A stretch of DNA of 64,000 bases from Multifurca ochricompacta (GCA_022496185.1 WTXG01000005.1:62001-126000), one strand, 5' to 3'; counted from the stretch's first letter, positions 33,064-46,881 are shown. Program-made: numbers and translations. Notes: a model not told the origin generated them from the sequence alone.

Positions 33064-36000
33064 ATGAAGATTCTTCATAGATCCAAACGGGCGTTGCCAC
33101 CGGCGAGTCCAGCTTGTGTCTGATCGCTGATTGTGCTAATCTTGAATTTATGCGCGTGTTCTACAGCTCCCACAGGTGGCAGAGCTCATCAACAAACTCT
33201 CTAACACTCCAAATGAAGACCTGCACGAAGTTTTGGGGCAAATTGACTCGTGGAAGTGGCCACGATCTGACTTGAATGCTTGGATCAAGGTACTGAACAA
33301 GTTTGACGCAATTTTAGAAGAGGTCATCCAGGATTACAATATTGACAAGCTTCAAGTCAACGTCTTCACGCCTATGACGAAAAAGACAGTTTCTGAAATA
33401 TTGCGCTTTGAGCGCTTACTGTTGGAGAACTCCACTAATCGAAAGACTTATGCTTCCTATGACGTGCGCGCCACTTCGTTCTCCCTTGTTTTTGGACTGT
33501 CTGCATTAACAATCCTTTAGCGCATCAATAGTCTTTTGTCCACGTCCGATCTCGACATCCTTATACTGGCATTAAACCTCCTTCTACGCCCTGCTCAGCA
33601 GTATTCTGCCCAACCTGCTGTTTCACGTGCACTGAGCATCTCTACTCATCGTCTTCAATCTCTGGGAAAGCGCTGGTCCAATTTGCGCGAATATGATGTT
33701 AGCCTTGTCGACCTTGTGACAGATCAAGGTCGACCTGTACTTGACGCACTTCCCATCGAGGCTCGAGAAGTGCAGTTCAAATTCTACAATACTGGCAAGG
33801 CCAAGAGGTCCAAGGATCGGGCCAATGAGATGGAAGTCGATGTTCCAGAGATCTCTCAACCCTCTCAACACTCCGTAGCGCCTGTTTTGACAGCGTCTTC
33901 TTCTCAGGCCGCTGGGGCCGTTACACTTTATTTCGACACTCAGACACTAAGCTCGAAGGAGGCCATGGACATCCTCGCCGATTGCGTCGATACGTATAAT
34001 GTACCAGAGGATGAGAGGTTTGAGCTTATGTGTCGCATTCGTGCGGCTCAGGCTCTCCTTCCCGGCAGAGAGGAAGAGCGCGAGAAGCTCATCATTGCCC
34101 GCCTCTTGGCTACGGCCATCTTCGTGCACACACACCCAGAAACGCAGACGGCCTCTGCGCTCTTCTTATACGAGCCTGATCTAATCTCACACGTGGCTGA
34201 GTTACTCGCCCTCGACAGGAATGTCCCGATTGGTGTCCAAACTGCCGCTGTGGCTACTTTGGATGCAATGGCGAGGTACCGCACCAAGGTGCAGGACGTT
34301 TTGGCTGCAGTCAATGCAGGCGTGAACCATGGCACGTTGATGGCGTTGCTCCGCAAGACCGTGGCCGAAGTCGCCACTCCGGAGTCGACTCTCCCCCATT
34401 CCTTCGTAGAGGCACTTCTGTCCTTTGTAATCTTCCTTGCGTCACATGCCGCGGGAGGAAACATGGTAGTCGGCGCGGGTCTTATCCCGCTGCTCATCCA
34501 AATAATTGAGAATCGTCTGTCACAGCGCCTTGCGGTAGTGTCAAAAACCATGCAGCTTGTCGACAACGTTCTTTACAGCTTCGGCAACGCTTTCCAGCTG
34601 TTTTGTAACAATCGTGGGGTTGAGGTCCTTGTTGACCGGATTGAGGTGAGTTACTTCCATTTTTAAGGTTCACCCACACCCTACATTGATTGCAACCCTA
34701 CGGCCCTAGTACGAGGTAGACGAGGACATCAACACCCTAGGTCCACAAGAACATGCAAGTGACATTCCCAGATCATACGGTAAGCGTAACTTGTGTGAGA
34801 GATTGCAAGTAAATAATACCTCATAGGCCAACTGCCAATTGTGCGGACTGCGGCATTGAAACACATTCTGCGCTCCATGCACCGTATGATGCAGTCATCT
34901 GGGACAGCCGAAGGCCTTCGTGGTCTTATCGATTCGTCGCTGCTGAAGTCCATCAAAAAGATCATCGAACACCGCAGCCTTTTCGGTCCCAACGTCCTTC
35001 CGATCGGTACGACTATCACTCTGGCGCAGTCGTTGTGTATTGAGCCATTTACCAGCCATCAACATTATGGCTACCTTCGTTCACAACGAACCAACGTCTT
35101 TAACTGTTATACAGGAGACGGGCGTCCCAGAAGCGTTCTACAGAGCTGTCGAGGCTGGATTAGAGCCAGTGATTGAGGTGAGTGAACGACGGGTCTCTCT
35201 TGGACGCGCATGACTTTTGTCTAGGTAATTCAAGCCATCCCAAACGCAATTGGCGCCCTATGCCTCAATCAAGCTGGTCAAGACCAGCTCACTGCACGAC
35301 CCACCATCATACCGGGCTTGTTTTCAATCTTTACTTCAGAACGCCATCAACGTGTTCTTCAGGATAAAGAGAACGCTGTTCTCATAGGTTCTGCTGTTGA
35401 TGAACTCATCCGCCACCATCCTTCGTTGAAGCCAGCGGTCTTTGAAGCCATCAAATCAACCTTAAGCAAAATTGAGGACCTTGGGAGTACATTCACTCCC
35501 TCTGAGAGCACAGGATCTTGGTATGGGCTCGCACGGGCCTCAGCGTCTACGGTTCAAGCGCCTGCTGATGACGACATTCTGATGCGATCCTCTGATACTG
35601 CGCTCATTGACGAAGTTGCCTCTGAATCTACGGGCAGGCACAACATTCCTACTGTCTCCCCTACAGACGACGTGCTCGATGACAATGCTCCGGGGAGGTC
35701 ACGCGAGAACATCATTGTCTCTTACCTGGACGTAATATGCAGGGTGATTAGGTTTCCAATTCGATCCATATACTAAATAAGCTAAAATTTTATCTTTCTC
35801 AAGTTTTTGGAGGGCCTTTTTCAGCACACCTCTCATTGCAAGGACTTCATTTCCAACTCGGAAGGTCTTGTGTTATTGGGTCGACTGACTGCGCTCCCTT
35901 GCATACCATATGATTTCGGCGGCAGCGTCGCATCGGACTCACTGGTCCAGGTTATTCGCACCATGTTCGACGCAGCACCTAATGCAACTATGAACGCCCT

Positions 36001-39000
36001 TACTAGTTGGGTGAAAGTATCATTACAGGAAACCTCTACATTCTGGGGCTCGTTGAGTAAGAAATCCAAGTTCATTGAGCTGCTTGATTTAGCAGGTACT
36101 GTGCCACGAGTCGTAAATTACATTGGTTTTTTAATCCGAATCTCTGGTTCTAGGTCAATCCCACGCTGAAGCCAATCGGACCTTCCGCAGTCTCGTCACT
36201 TTGTTGGTCCGGGTGATACTACTCTCCGACATTTACGCCACCGCCGGTTATGCCCACGGTCGTTCTGCTGGGGGCTTGCTCCAGACTCTCATGGGTACAG
36301 GGGCGTCAGAAATTTTGCCTGACCTTGGCTTGCTGCATAAAGCGTGTATCTGGGAGAATGTCCTCATGAAAGCCAGCCTGCCAGAAAAAGAGGCAGAGCT
36401 TGAAGGAAACGCCATTCTATCTTCCTTGCAACCACCTGATGGACCGTCCCCAAGGGAGTCTGGTGTGGCTGCTAATGGGGCGCACACCTCAGACACAGTG
36501 GCTACCCCAACGGAGGTTCCCGGACAGGAAGGTCCCCGCGAAAGCGACCCACGAGAAGAGAACGCTAAAGCTTTCAGACATCTTGCCAACCAGATCCCGG
36601 GAACGTTGTCTCCGTTCTTCCAATGTAATACCTTACCCAATAAATACATTTGAAGTGCTAATTCTACATTTTCTTCGCAGCCATCGTAAAATTATTCTCA
36701 ACTCGTCGCAATCCGGATGCAGCACAGAAACAGCAAATTCTCGAGTCAGCATCCAGCGTCGCCGACGTATTGCTCAAGCATCTGGAGCCAATGGAGTCCG
36801 GTGAATAAGATTGCCTTTTTTTTTCTCCTATACACCGAAGCTAAGTTGCAGCAGATGACCCCACTGATTCACTGTCAATTAGTTCCTGCTACACTTCGTT
36901 GCTTGGCCTTATAACAACCTTGATGGTTGACGGTAAGCCGTACCCTTTACTCGGTGTTTCACCACCAGGTAACATCCGATTTAGAGCGGACTTCTCAAAA
37001 CACGTTACATACTGTCCTGTTCGACTCCTTTTACCGCAAGGGAGGACTCGACGCCACTGTGACTATATGCCGCAGCTTCATGCGCACCATCGTTGAGCAC
37101 TCTCAGACCAAGGCAGAGGACCGTACCGACCCTATGAACCAAGCTTTGGGGCACGCATATGGCGGGATTAAAGTTGCTCTTCATCTTCTCCTTTCGCTGA
37201 TCTCATCAAAGCCCATTTTCGAATCCAGCCAAACGATCCTGCTCCTTACTCGTGATAAGAAGGACACGGACCCTGATTATTTCGAACCTCATAACTTTTT
37301 AGTCAGGACTAGGCTAGCGGTTCTTCCAATTATTGGGGAGCTTTGGGAAGCGCCTTGGCTGGTCTCTTCCCCGCAAAGTTTGATCAAGTCTGTAGTGCAG
37401 GTTGTTTTAGAGATTCTCAACGGAGAAGGGGAAGAAAGTCCCACCGATGTCTCTCCCCACCCCCCTCCTCCAGGTGCCAGTGCTCTTTCTATGGGAGGTC
37501 CTTCCCTCTTCCGCGTCACGGTCCCAGACGAGAATCGTATTCGACAGCTGACCGACATGGGCTTCTCGCGTTCTGGGGCTGAGCGTGCGCTCATACGAAC
37601 TCATAACAATGTCAATGCGGCTACCGAGTTATTATTGACCAATCCATTCCGCTTCCAAAATGACCCTGAGCCTACCCCCCCTCAACAGCAGGAACCGGGG
37701 GGAAGTGGCGAGGCAACAGGAGATGCTCCTACTACGAGTGCAGGGACGCTACCCTCTGGATCAGCATCAGGACAGGATGACGCCGCTACAGCAAACTCAG
37801 GAGACTCTCCGAACCTCGAAGCCGATACCAGGCCGCCCGGGAAGACTACTGAAGAATGGCGCAGCGAACTCCATTCCATGAGAGAACCACTGAAGTCGGG
37901 CGTTGGACGACTGGCGCTTCGCCTTGTTGATGAGCATCCAGAGCTCATTTTCGATGTCCACAACGCTTTTGTTGGTCGAACCGACGGCTACCAGCGTTCA
38001 TCAGTTCGTCTCCTTGTTGATGATATCCAAGCTTTTACTGCGAGTTCCCAAGGTAATCGAGAACAGCCGCTTGCCGTTCGATGCCGCTTGCTAGCTCTTG
38101 TCCTGAATGAGGCACCTGCCTCCTTTGCCTCTATCGTTATGGGTGATGAACAAGCTTTCATGGAGGTTGTGTTGATTCTTCTACGTTCGATTACTGTGAC
38201 CGCGGGGGCGAAGCAACCGACCATCCCTAAATGGCTCGCAGCTCTTATGTTGGTAGCTGAAGCTTTGTTAAGTCTGTCGGAAGATCCTCGTTCAATCACC
38301 TTGCCAAAAGAGGGCGAACCTATTGCTTCTCAGGAAGTCTTGACGGGTCCACCATATGTAGAAGCTAGGTTGGCGTTATTTGACTTCTCCTTACGCCTAC
38401 TTGCTTTGACCAGCCTTCCTCGAGACGAGTTACTCGCTTCCTTGCGTCTTCTCGTATTCATGACACGCGACCATGACTTGGCAATGGAATTTGTGAAGCG
38501 CGATGGAGTCTCGCTACTTTTCAAAAGCCTCAAATCATCAACTGGAGGTGTGGTAGGTAGTCAGTCCTACATTTCCATCATTCTCCGTCACATCGTAGAG
38601 GAACCTGCGGTGGTGCGGCTCATCATGCGTGAAGAGGTACAGCGCTTTCTCTCGCACCCGCGCACCCGGACAGTGGATGCAACCAGCTACGTTCGAGCCT
38701 GCAATGCGATGGCCCTTCGTGATCCCAAGGCATTTGTTGAAGTCACCAAGTCTCTTGCCCAACTTGAGCGACCTTTTGCTTATATGAGCCAAATCATTCC
38801 CAAGGACTCTGACCAGCAAGAAGGCGACCCATCTCTCGCCGAGCCAGGGAAAGACACCAGAACACATACAGCAGCTCAAGCTGAGGTCACAGCTCATACG
38901 CTGCCCTCCCCTCCCGAACATCTGGAGGTAGTTGTTCATTTCCTCGTAGGTGAACTTATGGAGTCCGTGAGGCCAAGCCCCCAGCAGGTGGAAGGAGTCT

Positions 39001-42000
39001 CTAACCATGAACCTACCTCTCCTGGTACTTCCGCAGAGGGAAGCCTAGGACACCAAGCCCAACCAGAAAGGAAGATCCTAAATTCCAATGAAGCTCAAGA
39101 TTTGAAGCCGGGCCACTACTATTCGGGATTCTTGATGCAGTCCCTCACAGAACTAATGTTCTCATATGACGCATGCAAGACAGCATTTCTCTCATATTCT
39201 CCTTCTAAACGTTCTGGCACGCCATCTAAGGACTCGGCGAAAGCACGTCTGGTTGCTTTACATTTTGCCCTGTCGGATCTCGTTACCTTCCGAACCATTG
39301 AACCTGACCCCAGTATTGATGCCCGGAATAACGTCCCGCTTTGTAATTGGGCGATGTCACTGATTGTAGCTTTATGCGTGGACACCGCCTCCTCTCAACC
39401 CATCAAAGACGTATTACCAGAGCTTGTCGCTGTTCGAAAAACTGTCCTGGAGGCTGTTAGCCGCGCCATCAAGGATCCATCACAATCAGAATCTCTAGAC
39501 GCCCGCTACGGCCGGCTTCTTGCCCTAGCAGATCTTTGCTATCGTCTCCTCACGGTTCGGTTCAACCCGGGGCTTCGCAAGCCTCACGAAGAAACGCCTA
39601 CCCATATTGCGAAGATCATGCTAGAGAAGAACTTCGTTTCAACACTGACTAATGCCTTGGCAGAGGTGGACCTGAACTATCCTAACGTCCGCGTAGTTGT
39701 AGCAGCGATCCTGAAACCTCTCGAGCTTCTGTGGGTTTTTCTCGTCAGCACTGAACCGGGCGCCACTTAACTGCTTTGCAGTTCTAAGATTGCCATCAAG
39801 ATGAGCCGCGCGTCAGACAGAACGAAGGGTTCAGAAGAATCAAAAAATGAGATGGACCATGAGAGCCTGTCTGATGAAGACGACATGGAGGACGGTCAAG
39901 ATACTGCTCGTGAAGAGACTCCAGACCTTTATCGTAACTCCTCTTTGGGAATGTAAGTCTGTATGCGCACAGATCGTTGGCCGGCACTCATTTTGCCTTC
40001 ACTTATACAGGTTTGGAGGGGTTAGCACACATCTTCTCGCATACCATCTACGAGGCTAACTTTTCACCAGGATATGGAAGAACGATTTGCTGCAGAGGAC
40101 GTCATTGATGGTGACCACGGTGACGAAGACGAGGATGTTGAAATGGACTTTGGCGAAGAGACAGGCAGCGAAGGTACTTCTGCGACCGACGAGGACGAAG
40201 AAGAACAGGAAGACCCAGAGGATGACGAGGGCGACTCTGAAGAAGAAGGTTGGCAGGACGAGGATGAGGATGAAGATCTACTCGAGGAAGATGAAGAAAA
40301 TCATGTACCCGATGCTGATGGTCAAGTCGACCCAGATGTCGACGTGGATGGCGTATGGGAGGTACGGAAGCGTATTCTATACCAAATAAGATCGCTCACA
40401 CGATAGCACTTAAGGGTGTCGGTATTGAGGACGGGGGGCCAGACGACGGCGAGGAAGGTGACGAAGAGATCGCAGGTTTGTATCCGTTCCCGATCCCCAT
40501 TGGCCCTCACTTATTGGCGTTTAGTGCCCATTTATCACCATGATAATGAAGAGGCTGAAGGCGATCTAGAGTCAGACGAAGAGTGCGTATCGTGTTCCTC
40601 GTCTCCTGCTCATTCCTAACATACACAGCAGACTCGAGGGTGAACTGGGCTTCGAGCCCCAAGACGACGGCCCAAGTATTGGAGACGTTCTAGGATTCAA
40701 TGAGGCTGTCTCGGACGGCCTCCCCGGATTTATCGAGGCTCATGATGGCGGTTTTATCATTTCCGGGGGCTCACGGGCTCGTAGAGGTCGCATTGAAGGT
40801 CAGCAGAACGTATAACAGCGTTGAGAAGCAATCTGATTTCGAGGCAGATGACGATATGGGAATTATCGGTCGTAACCGAGGCACTATTGGCTCTGTGGAT
40901 GCGACCACCCATCCTCTTCTCCTAGAGGCCTCTGGGAGCTCAGGGCGTCATATACCGGACATTAGTCGTGCTGGGCGTCGCTCACAACGTATCTTGGCCA
41001 CTGGCGGCCACCAAGATCTTCTCCAAGCAATTGAAGATATCATTGGCGGTGGAGCAGTGCAGCTCTTCCAACACATAGTCAACCCACGAGCTGGCGGGAC
41101 AACTGACACCATTCGCCTGGATGTCCCTCCAGGAACCCTCGTCAATCTCGATCGCGGCTTGCTTCCGCGTCGAGGTGGTGTATCAACCTCTTTGCGCATA
41201 GATCAATCTCCGCGTTCCGTGCCGCTGAGACCAGAAAGTCGTGATTTTGACCCCCTTCCCACTATGCAACGATGGAGCGAAGAAGCTAAAGTCCTTCATG
41301 GCAAATTCGCCCCCGATCGCTTTGCTAAACTGGGTAACCATGTCGTACTTGCGCTGCTCCCTGCAGCTGTTGAGAAAGCCAGAATATCGAAAGAGACGAA
41401 GGAAGCCGCGGAAAGGGAAGAGGCTCAGCGGAGGGAAGCAGCAGCGCAGACGGATGAAGCCGCAAACAAGGCAGCCGAAGCTGTCAACCCAATCTCAACT
41501 CCTGCAGTTACTTCGCCTTCACCAGTAGAAACTGCTAGTGGTTCCGGCGCGTCTGCCCCACCAGCCTTAACAGAGTCAGATACTGAAATGCTCGACGCCA
41601 CTCCTGAATCCAACTCAGCGAATGAGCAAGACGCGATAGACGATGCCGGGACAACAGACACAACGACTGCCCAAGAAGGGCCTGGATCTGGGGAACCTGG
41701 TCCGGCGACCAGACCAGAGCGCATCACTGTCATGGTCCACGGTAGCCCTGTCGACATCACGGACACTGGGATCGACCCCACTTTCCTCGAAGCCCTTCCA
41801 GACGATATGCGGGAGGAGGTCGTGAACCAGCATATACGGGATCAACAAGCGGCAAGAATGGAGCGCCCTCCAGACTCCCAGATCAGCGCAGAATTCCTTG
41901 ATGCACTACCACCCGAGATTCGGGCGGAGATCTTACACCAGGAGCGAATTGAGCAGGCCAGACGGCGTGCAGAAGAGAGAGTCGTCGCATCTTCAGCCGA

Positions 42001-45000
42001 CCCTGCACCAGCCCCAGTTGAAATGGACCCCGCCAGCTTCATTGCCAGCCTTGATCCTCAACTCAGACAAGACGTCCTGATGGATCAAGATGAGGGTTTC
42101 ATTCAGACCCTGCCCTCGCATATCATTGCTGAAGCAGGCGCCTATCGCGAGAGGGTTCCTCGTCAGCCTCCTAGGGCCGGCGTGGGTTCTCGTACGCAAG
42201 GAGTCCCTGCCGCAGCCGCCACACGCAAGCCTCAAACCCCTCGGGATGCGATACAGCTCCTTGACAAGAGTGGCGTAGCTGTCCTCGTACGATTGCTATT
42301 CTTCCCTCAAATTCGAGAAAGAACATATTGTACAAGACACTCGTAAACCTTTGCGAAAATTCCAAGACTCGTGCCGAGCTTTTCAATTTCCTTCTCAACA
42401 TTTTGCAGGAAGGAACTGGAGACCTCGCTGCTATCGATAGAAGCTTTACACAGATGACAATCAGGAGTTCCAAAGGTGCTGCCCAGACGCATCGTCCTGC
42501 CGGAAAACAGAAGACAGGTCCCGAATACTTGAGCTCTCTACCTGCACACCATTCGCCGAGCGAAGTTGTTCCCGATCTCATCGCGCAGCGCTGCCTTGAG
42601 GCCTTGGCTTACATCGTTACATCGAACGAATTATCATCCCTTTTCTTCCTCACAGAGCAAGAGATGGCGGTAGGGCTTCGAAGACACGCTTCTAAGAAGG
42701 GAAAAGGAAAAGAGAAACAAACTGCACAGCTTCAATATCCAATAGTCCTTCTCCTTTCCCTTCTCGATAGACAACCATTGTTGAAGACACCTTCAGTTCT
42801 CGAGCTGGTGGTCAGCCTCCTCGACACGGTCACGCGCCCACTCACGGGCTTGAAGGTTCAACAAAAGCCCGAGGGTTCTGCTGTTTCTATAGACCCACAG
42901 GTCCAACCATCCGGGGAAGCCCCGCCTGAGCCTCGTGCTCCGCTATCCGAACCAAATGCTTCAGCCCCACGTAAGTTAATTTCTTAGGCTGAAAATCCTT
43001 TTGTTGAACAAGCGTGGACAGCTAACCCATCGCAAGAGAGTCAAAAGGAGGCTCCTCAACACGAGGCAACAGAGGAGAAGACATTGCTCGTCAACCCTCC
43101 CCAGATCCCCCCGGTGCATTGAGATCCATAGTCAATATACTGACTGTGGGGGATTGTGGCGCAAAACCCTTCCATAACACGCTCTCCCTTATTCAACATC
43201 TTTCATTCATCCCTGATGCACGAGACGTTGTCGCACAAGAACTCAAAATTAAAGCACAGGAATTTGGACAGAGTCTCTATCATGACCTTGACGAGTTGGC
43301 CAATTCTCTCCAGGGGCCAGGAGATGACGTGTTTACCTCCTCGGTTGCGTCTAAGTTCTCTTCTCCTGCCTCCGATCAGGCCAAGCTCCTTCGCGTCCTA
43401 AAGACCATTGATTACATGTTCTCACCCAAAGCCAGTACATCCCCTGAACCACAACCTACCGCAGACATGGAAAAGATTCAAGGAATATATGAATCTTTCC
43501 GTTTCACTCCATTGTGGCGCCGGCTAGGAGACTGCCTTTCTATCATCGAGCAACGATCCGAGATCGAGCATATAGCAACGGTGCTCCTTCCTCTTATAGA
43601 GGCACTCATGGTAGTCTGCAAGTACGTAGGTCCCTCATTCATACCCGGAGGTTCAAGCCGAGTGTTGCGCGCCTCCGCATCTCCTCGTTCACCAACTACC
43701 CCGCGGGAGACAATGGAGGATCTATTTGTTAGCTTCACGGATGCGCATCGCAAGGTCCTCAACGTCATGGTACGGAACAACCCGTCTTTGATGAGTGGCT
43801 CGTTCTCGCTACTCGTCAACAACCCCCGCGTTCTGGACTTCGACAATAAGCGGAATTACTTTAATCAGCAATTGCACAAGCGCCCACACTCCCGTGAACA
43901 CCACGGGACCCTTCAACTCAACGTGCGCCGCCAGCGCGTATTTGAGGACAGTTTCCAGTCGCTGCAACGAAAGACAGGGGAGCAAATCAAGTACGGCAAA
44001 CTCAGCGTACGGTTCTATGATGAAGAGGGAGTGGACGCTGGGGGTGTTACGCGGGAATGGTTCCAAATACTCGCCAGACAGATGTTGATCCCAACAATGC
44101 GTTGTTCCAACCATGCGCGGCTGATCGTCTCACATATCAACCCAACAAGGCGTCATGGGTCAATCCGGAGCACCTATCGTTTTTCAAGTTTGTGGGTCGC
44201 GTGATTGGGAAGGCAATTTATGATGGCCGCCTCCTCGACGCCTACTTTGCCCGCAGTATGTATCGACAAATATTAGGCAAGCCCGTCGATTACCGGGATG
44301 TGGAATGGATTGACCCCGAATATTATAACTCGCTGTGTTGGATACTGGAAAATGACCCAAGTCCCCTGGACCTCACTTTCAGCGTCGAAGGAGATGAGGT
44401 ACGTGGCCCGTAATGAACTCCCTTCTCGATCTCAATCTCAATAAAATCCCATTCAGTTTGGCGTTACCAAGATTGTTCCAATGAAGGAAAACGGGGAGTC
44501 AATCCCTGTGACACTCGACAACAAGCGGGAGTTTGTGCAGCTGTCGGCTCAGTATCGACTCTATGTTTCGATCAAAGACCAACTTGAGCACCTCCTTTCA
44601 GGCTTCTACGAGATTATTCCAAAGGACCTCATCGCTATTGTATGTGCCCAATCTTCTCTCGTGACTTGGCCGAATTCTTACAGGAACTACTCCAGTTCAA
44701 CGAGAAGGAACTCGAGTTGCTAATCTCCGGTACCCCCGACATCGATGTTGACGAGTGGCGCTCTGCGACGGAATACAACGGTTATTCAAGCTCTGATCCT
44801 GTCATCGTCTGGTGGTGGCGCGCGCTCAAGTCGTTCAACCGCGACGAGCGTGCAAAAGTGCTCAGTTTTGCTACGGGAACGTCTCGAGTACCTCTGGGTG
44901 GATTTAACGATTTACAGGGCGTACAAGGCACCCAGCGCTTTTCTATTCACCGAGCGTATGGCGATCCTGACAGACTCCCTCAAGCCCACACTTGTACGTT

Positions 45001-45154
45001 GGATCTTCTGGTTGCAGATTTAATAAGGGAGATTAACGGTTTTCTACCAGGTTTCAATCAAATTGACCTTCCTCAATATTCGTCTTATGAGATGCTTCGG
45101 CAACAGTTATTACTTGCTATTAACGAAGGTGGTGAAGGCTTTGGTTTTGCATGA
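33064..45154 (+). CDS. TOM1: giant HECT E3 ubiquitin ligase, Tom1/HUWE1 type
   Basis: At about 12 kb and well over 3,000 residues this is the largest gene here. The N-terminal armadillo-like DUF908/DUF913 region spans 33.1-37.4 kb (ELINKL...DLNAWIKVLNKFDAIL, LREYDVSLVDL, QFKFYNTGK). A UBA domain follows at about 37.5-37.65 kb (RIRQLTDMGFSRSGAERAL). A very acidic low-complexity stretch lies at 40.1-40.4 kb. A ubiquitin-binding-like DUF4414 region is at about 41.7-42.1 kb (LEALPDDMREEVV...FLDALPPEIRAEIL). The HECT domain spans about 43.8-45.15 kb, with VDAGGVTREWF, KFVGRVIGKAIYDGRLLDAYF and the catalytic Cys in AHTCFNQIDLP. The Cys codon is split by an intron (T|GT). One-base frame breaks are at A run 42309-42311, C run 43107-43112 and TT 44085-44086. 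Junctions near 36.93 and 40.80 kb remain unresolved. It ubiquitinates excess histones, ribosomal proteins and other targets. Confidence 0.93.
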
Positions 45155-45309
45155 TCATGATCACTATATAGCAGCAGGCAGCAGCAGCAGTTGTACAATT
45201 ATTTCGCATTACATAATCAGTGCCACAATTCTCCTTTCTCCGTTTGTTCAATGCAACTTCAGCTCTAACTCTAACTTTAACTCTTTGGTCTCTCTGGAAA
45301 GAAAACAAA

Positions 45310-46881
45310 ATGCAAGTCAACGATCTTCTTGAACCTTCCGTTCGCATAAGAGAACTTAAGAAAGACCGCGTCAATTTTGTCCTTGAAAATGTTGATCTTG
45401 GGTAAGTGTCGTGGTTTCCATCCTTCAATCTCTCAAGTCTCAAGTCAATGAAATCCCAGGTTTGCCAACTCTCTGCGGAGGGTCGTGATGGCGGATATCC
45501 CCACCGTTGGTACGTTCATTTCATCAAAAGCTGTACGAGTGCCCACTCATGGTCGTCTAGCAATTGACATGGTGGAGTTTGACACAAACACAACAGTCCT
45601 TCCTGATGAGTTTATCGCTCACAGGTTAGGGATGATCCCGTTAGTTAGCACCAACTGCGACGAGGCCATTCGGTATAGTCGAGTACGCGTCGCGTTATAT
45701 CATGTATTCACACCGTGCACTGACGCCATTACATCAGGATTGTACTTGCTTAGAGTCATGTCAAAACTGCTCAATAGAACTTGTTCTTAACGTGGCTTGC
45801 AACGAAAACCGAACAATGGATATTACCAGCAACCATTTGGACGTCGTACCTCGTGGCGGATACGGCTGGAGGGAGGAGGTGGACGACGGAGAGGAGATAG
45901 CCAAACGTTCGGAAAATTTTGGTCACCCCGTAGGGAATAGTGCGTCATCCTGTACTGATCGATGTATACGCCCGTGTACTGAATGGTTTCCGCACTCAGA
46001 TGACCCTTCTGTACCGCCAATCCTGATATGTAAGATCCGGAAAGGCCAGCAGCTCAGAGTACGTTGTATTGCTAAGAAGGTATCACCCACCAATTACGAC
46101 GAAGATATTGGCCGCTCAGTGGGCTTCAGGGTATAGCAAAGGAGCACGCAAAGTGGTCTCCGTGTTCCGCCGTCTCCTTCGAATACGACCCCCACAACCG
46201 TTTGCGCCATACCACTTACTGGTACGAAGCCGACATTAAAAAGGAATGGCCATTAAGTGCGAACGCAGAAGAAGAAGAAACCCCCCGGGATGATGAACCA
46301 TTCGATTACAACGGGAAACCCCAAAAATTCTACTTTGAAGTAGAAACGGACGGAAGTCTAGGCCCGCAGGAAGTTGTGATGAAGGTGTCTACTTTTTTTT
46401 TAAAAAAAAACCCTTCATTTATGCAAAATAATGACGCAAGGTTGACACTTCATAGGGTCTTACGGAGCTACAGACAAAGCTTGCAAATCTCATCCTTGGA
46501 CTCAAAACAGATCCGAATGACCTTGACACCCTTGGTGGTGATGGCAGCGGGCAGTTGCCAACAGCCAATGGTACGGTGGCGCCACCCACTGGCAGGACAA
46601 CAACAGGGTGGGGACAAGAAACTAGTCCCGGTGGTGCAGGATGGGGAAACTCTCCAAATACCGGTGGCGGTGGCGGTTGGGGAGCCTCTACAACGGGTGG
46701 GGGTTCTGCATGGGGTGGAAATTCTGGATCAGGAGCGTCCCCTTCAGCAGGGGGATGGGGTGCTAACGCAGCACCTGGTGCGTGGGTTGCAGGAGGTGGC
46801 GGCTGGGGAACGGGAAGCCCAGCTCGAAACACCGGCTGGAGCAGCCCAAATCCGCAGACACAAACCGGTTGGAACGTGTGA
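45310..46881 (+). CDS. RPB3: RNA polymerase II subunit Rpb3 with GW/WG-repeat tail
   Basis: Seven exons (45310-45401, 45460-45509, 45561-45682, 45738-45939, 46000-46079, 46130-46384, 46456-46881) join in frame to 408 residues. The core matches Rpb3: [36 protein letters not shown] (alpha-like dimerisation motif), [10 protein letters not shown], the zinc loop [26 protein letters not shown], and the final [17 protein letters not shown] + [16 protein letters not shown] helix that pairs with Rpb11. Yeast Rpb3 stops near here, but this protein continues. From about residue 318 (46606 onwards) there are roughly 90 residues of Gly/Ser/Thr/Asn with nine Trp, seven as GW and six as WG. No frame break and a clean stop at 46879-46881 show the tail is encoded in one open exon. 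Rpb3 anchors polymerase II assembly in the nucleus. The tail's role is unknown. Confidence 0.95.
46606..46878 (+). repeat. GW/WG repeat array in the last RPB3 exon
   Basis: This is degenerate coding repeat DNA. Units such as TGWGQ, AGWGN, GGWGA, SAWGG and TGWSS recur every 8-16 residues with Gly/Ser/Thr/Asn/Pro spacers. Charged residues are almost absent. The spacing and composition resemble the Argonaute-hook arrays of GW182, Tas3, Spt5-like and plant Pol V proteins. Only the sequence resemblance is observed. Confidence 0.75.

Noticed and set aside
40087..40389. Basic KRMR-rich plus-strand frame of 100 codons
   Set aside because: It is the +1 frame of the GAA/GAT-rich acidic TOM1 exon and has no independent support.
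33064..45154. Several separate genes across the long plus-strand region
   Set aside because: Domain order (DUF908/913, UBA, acidic, DUF4414, HECT) and splice-compatible junctions match one Tom1/HUWE1 protein. No internal promoter or stop is consistent with separate genes.
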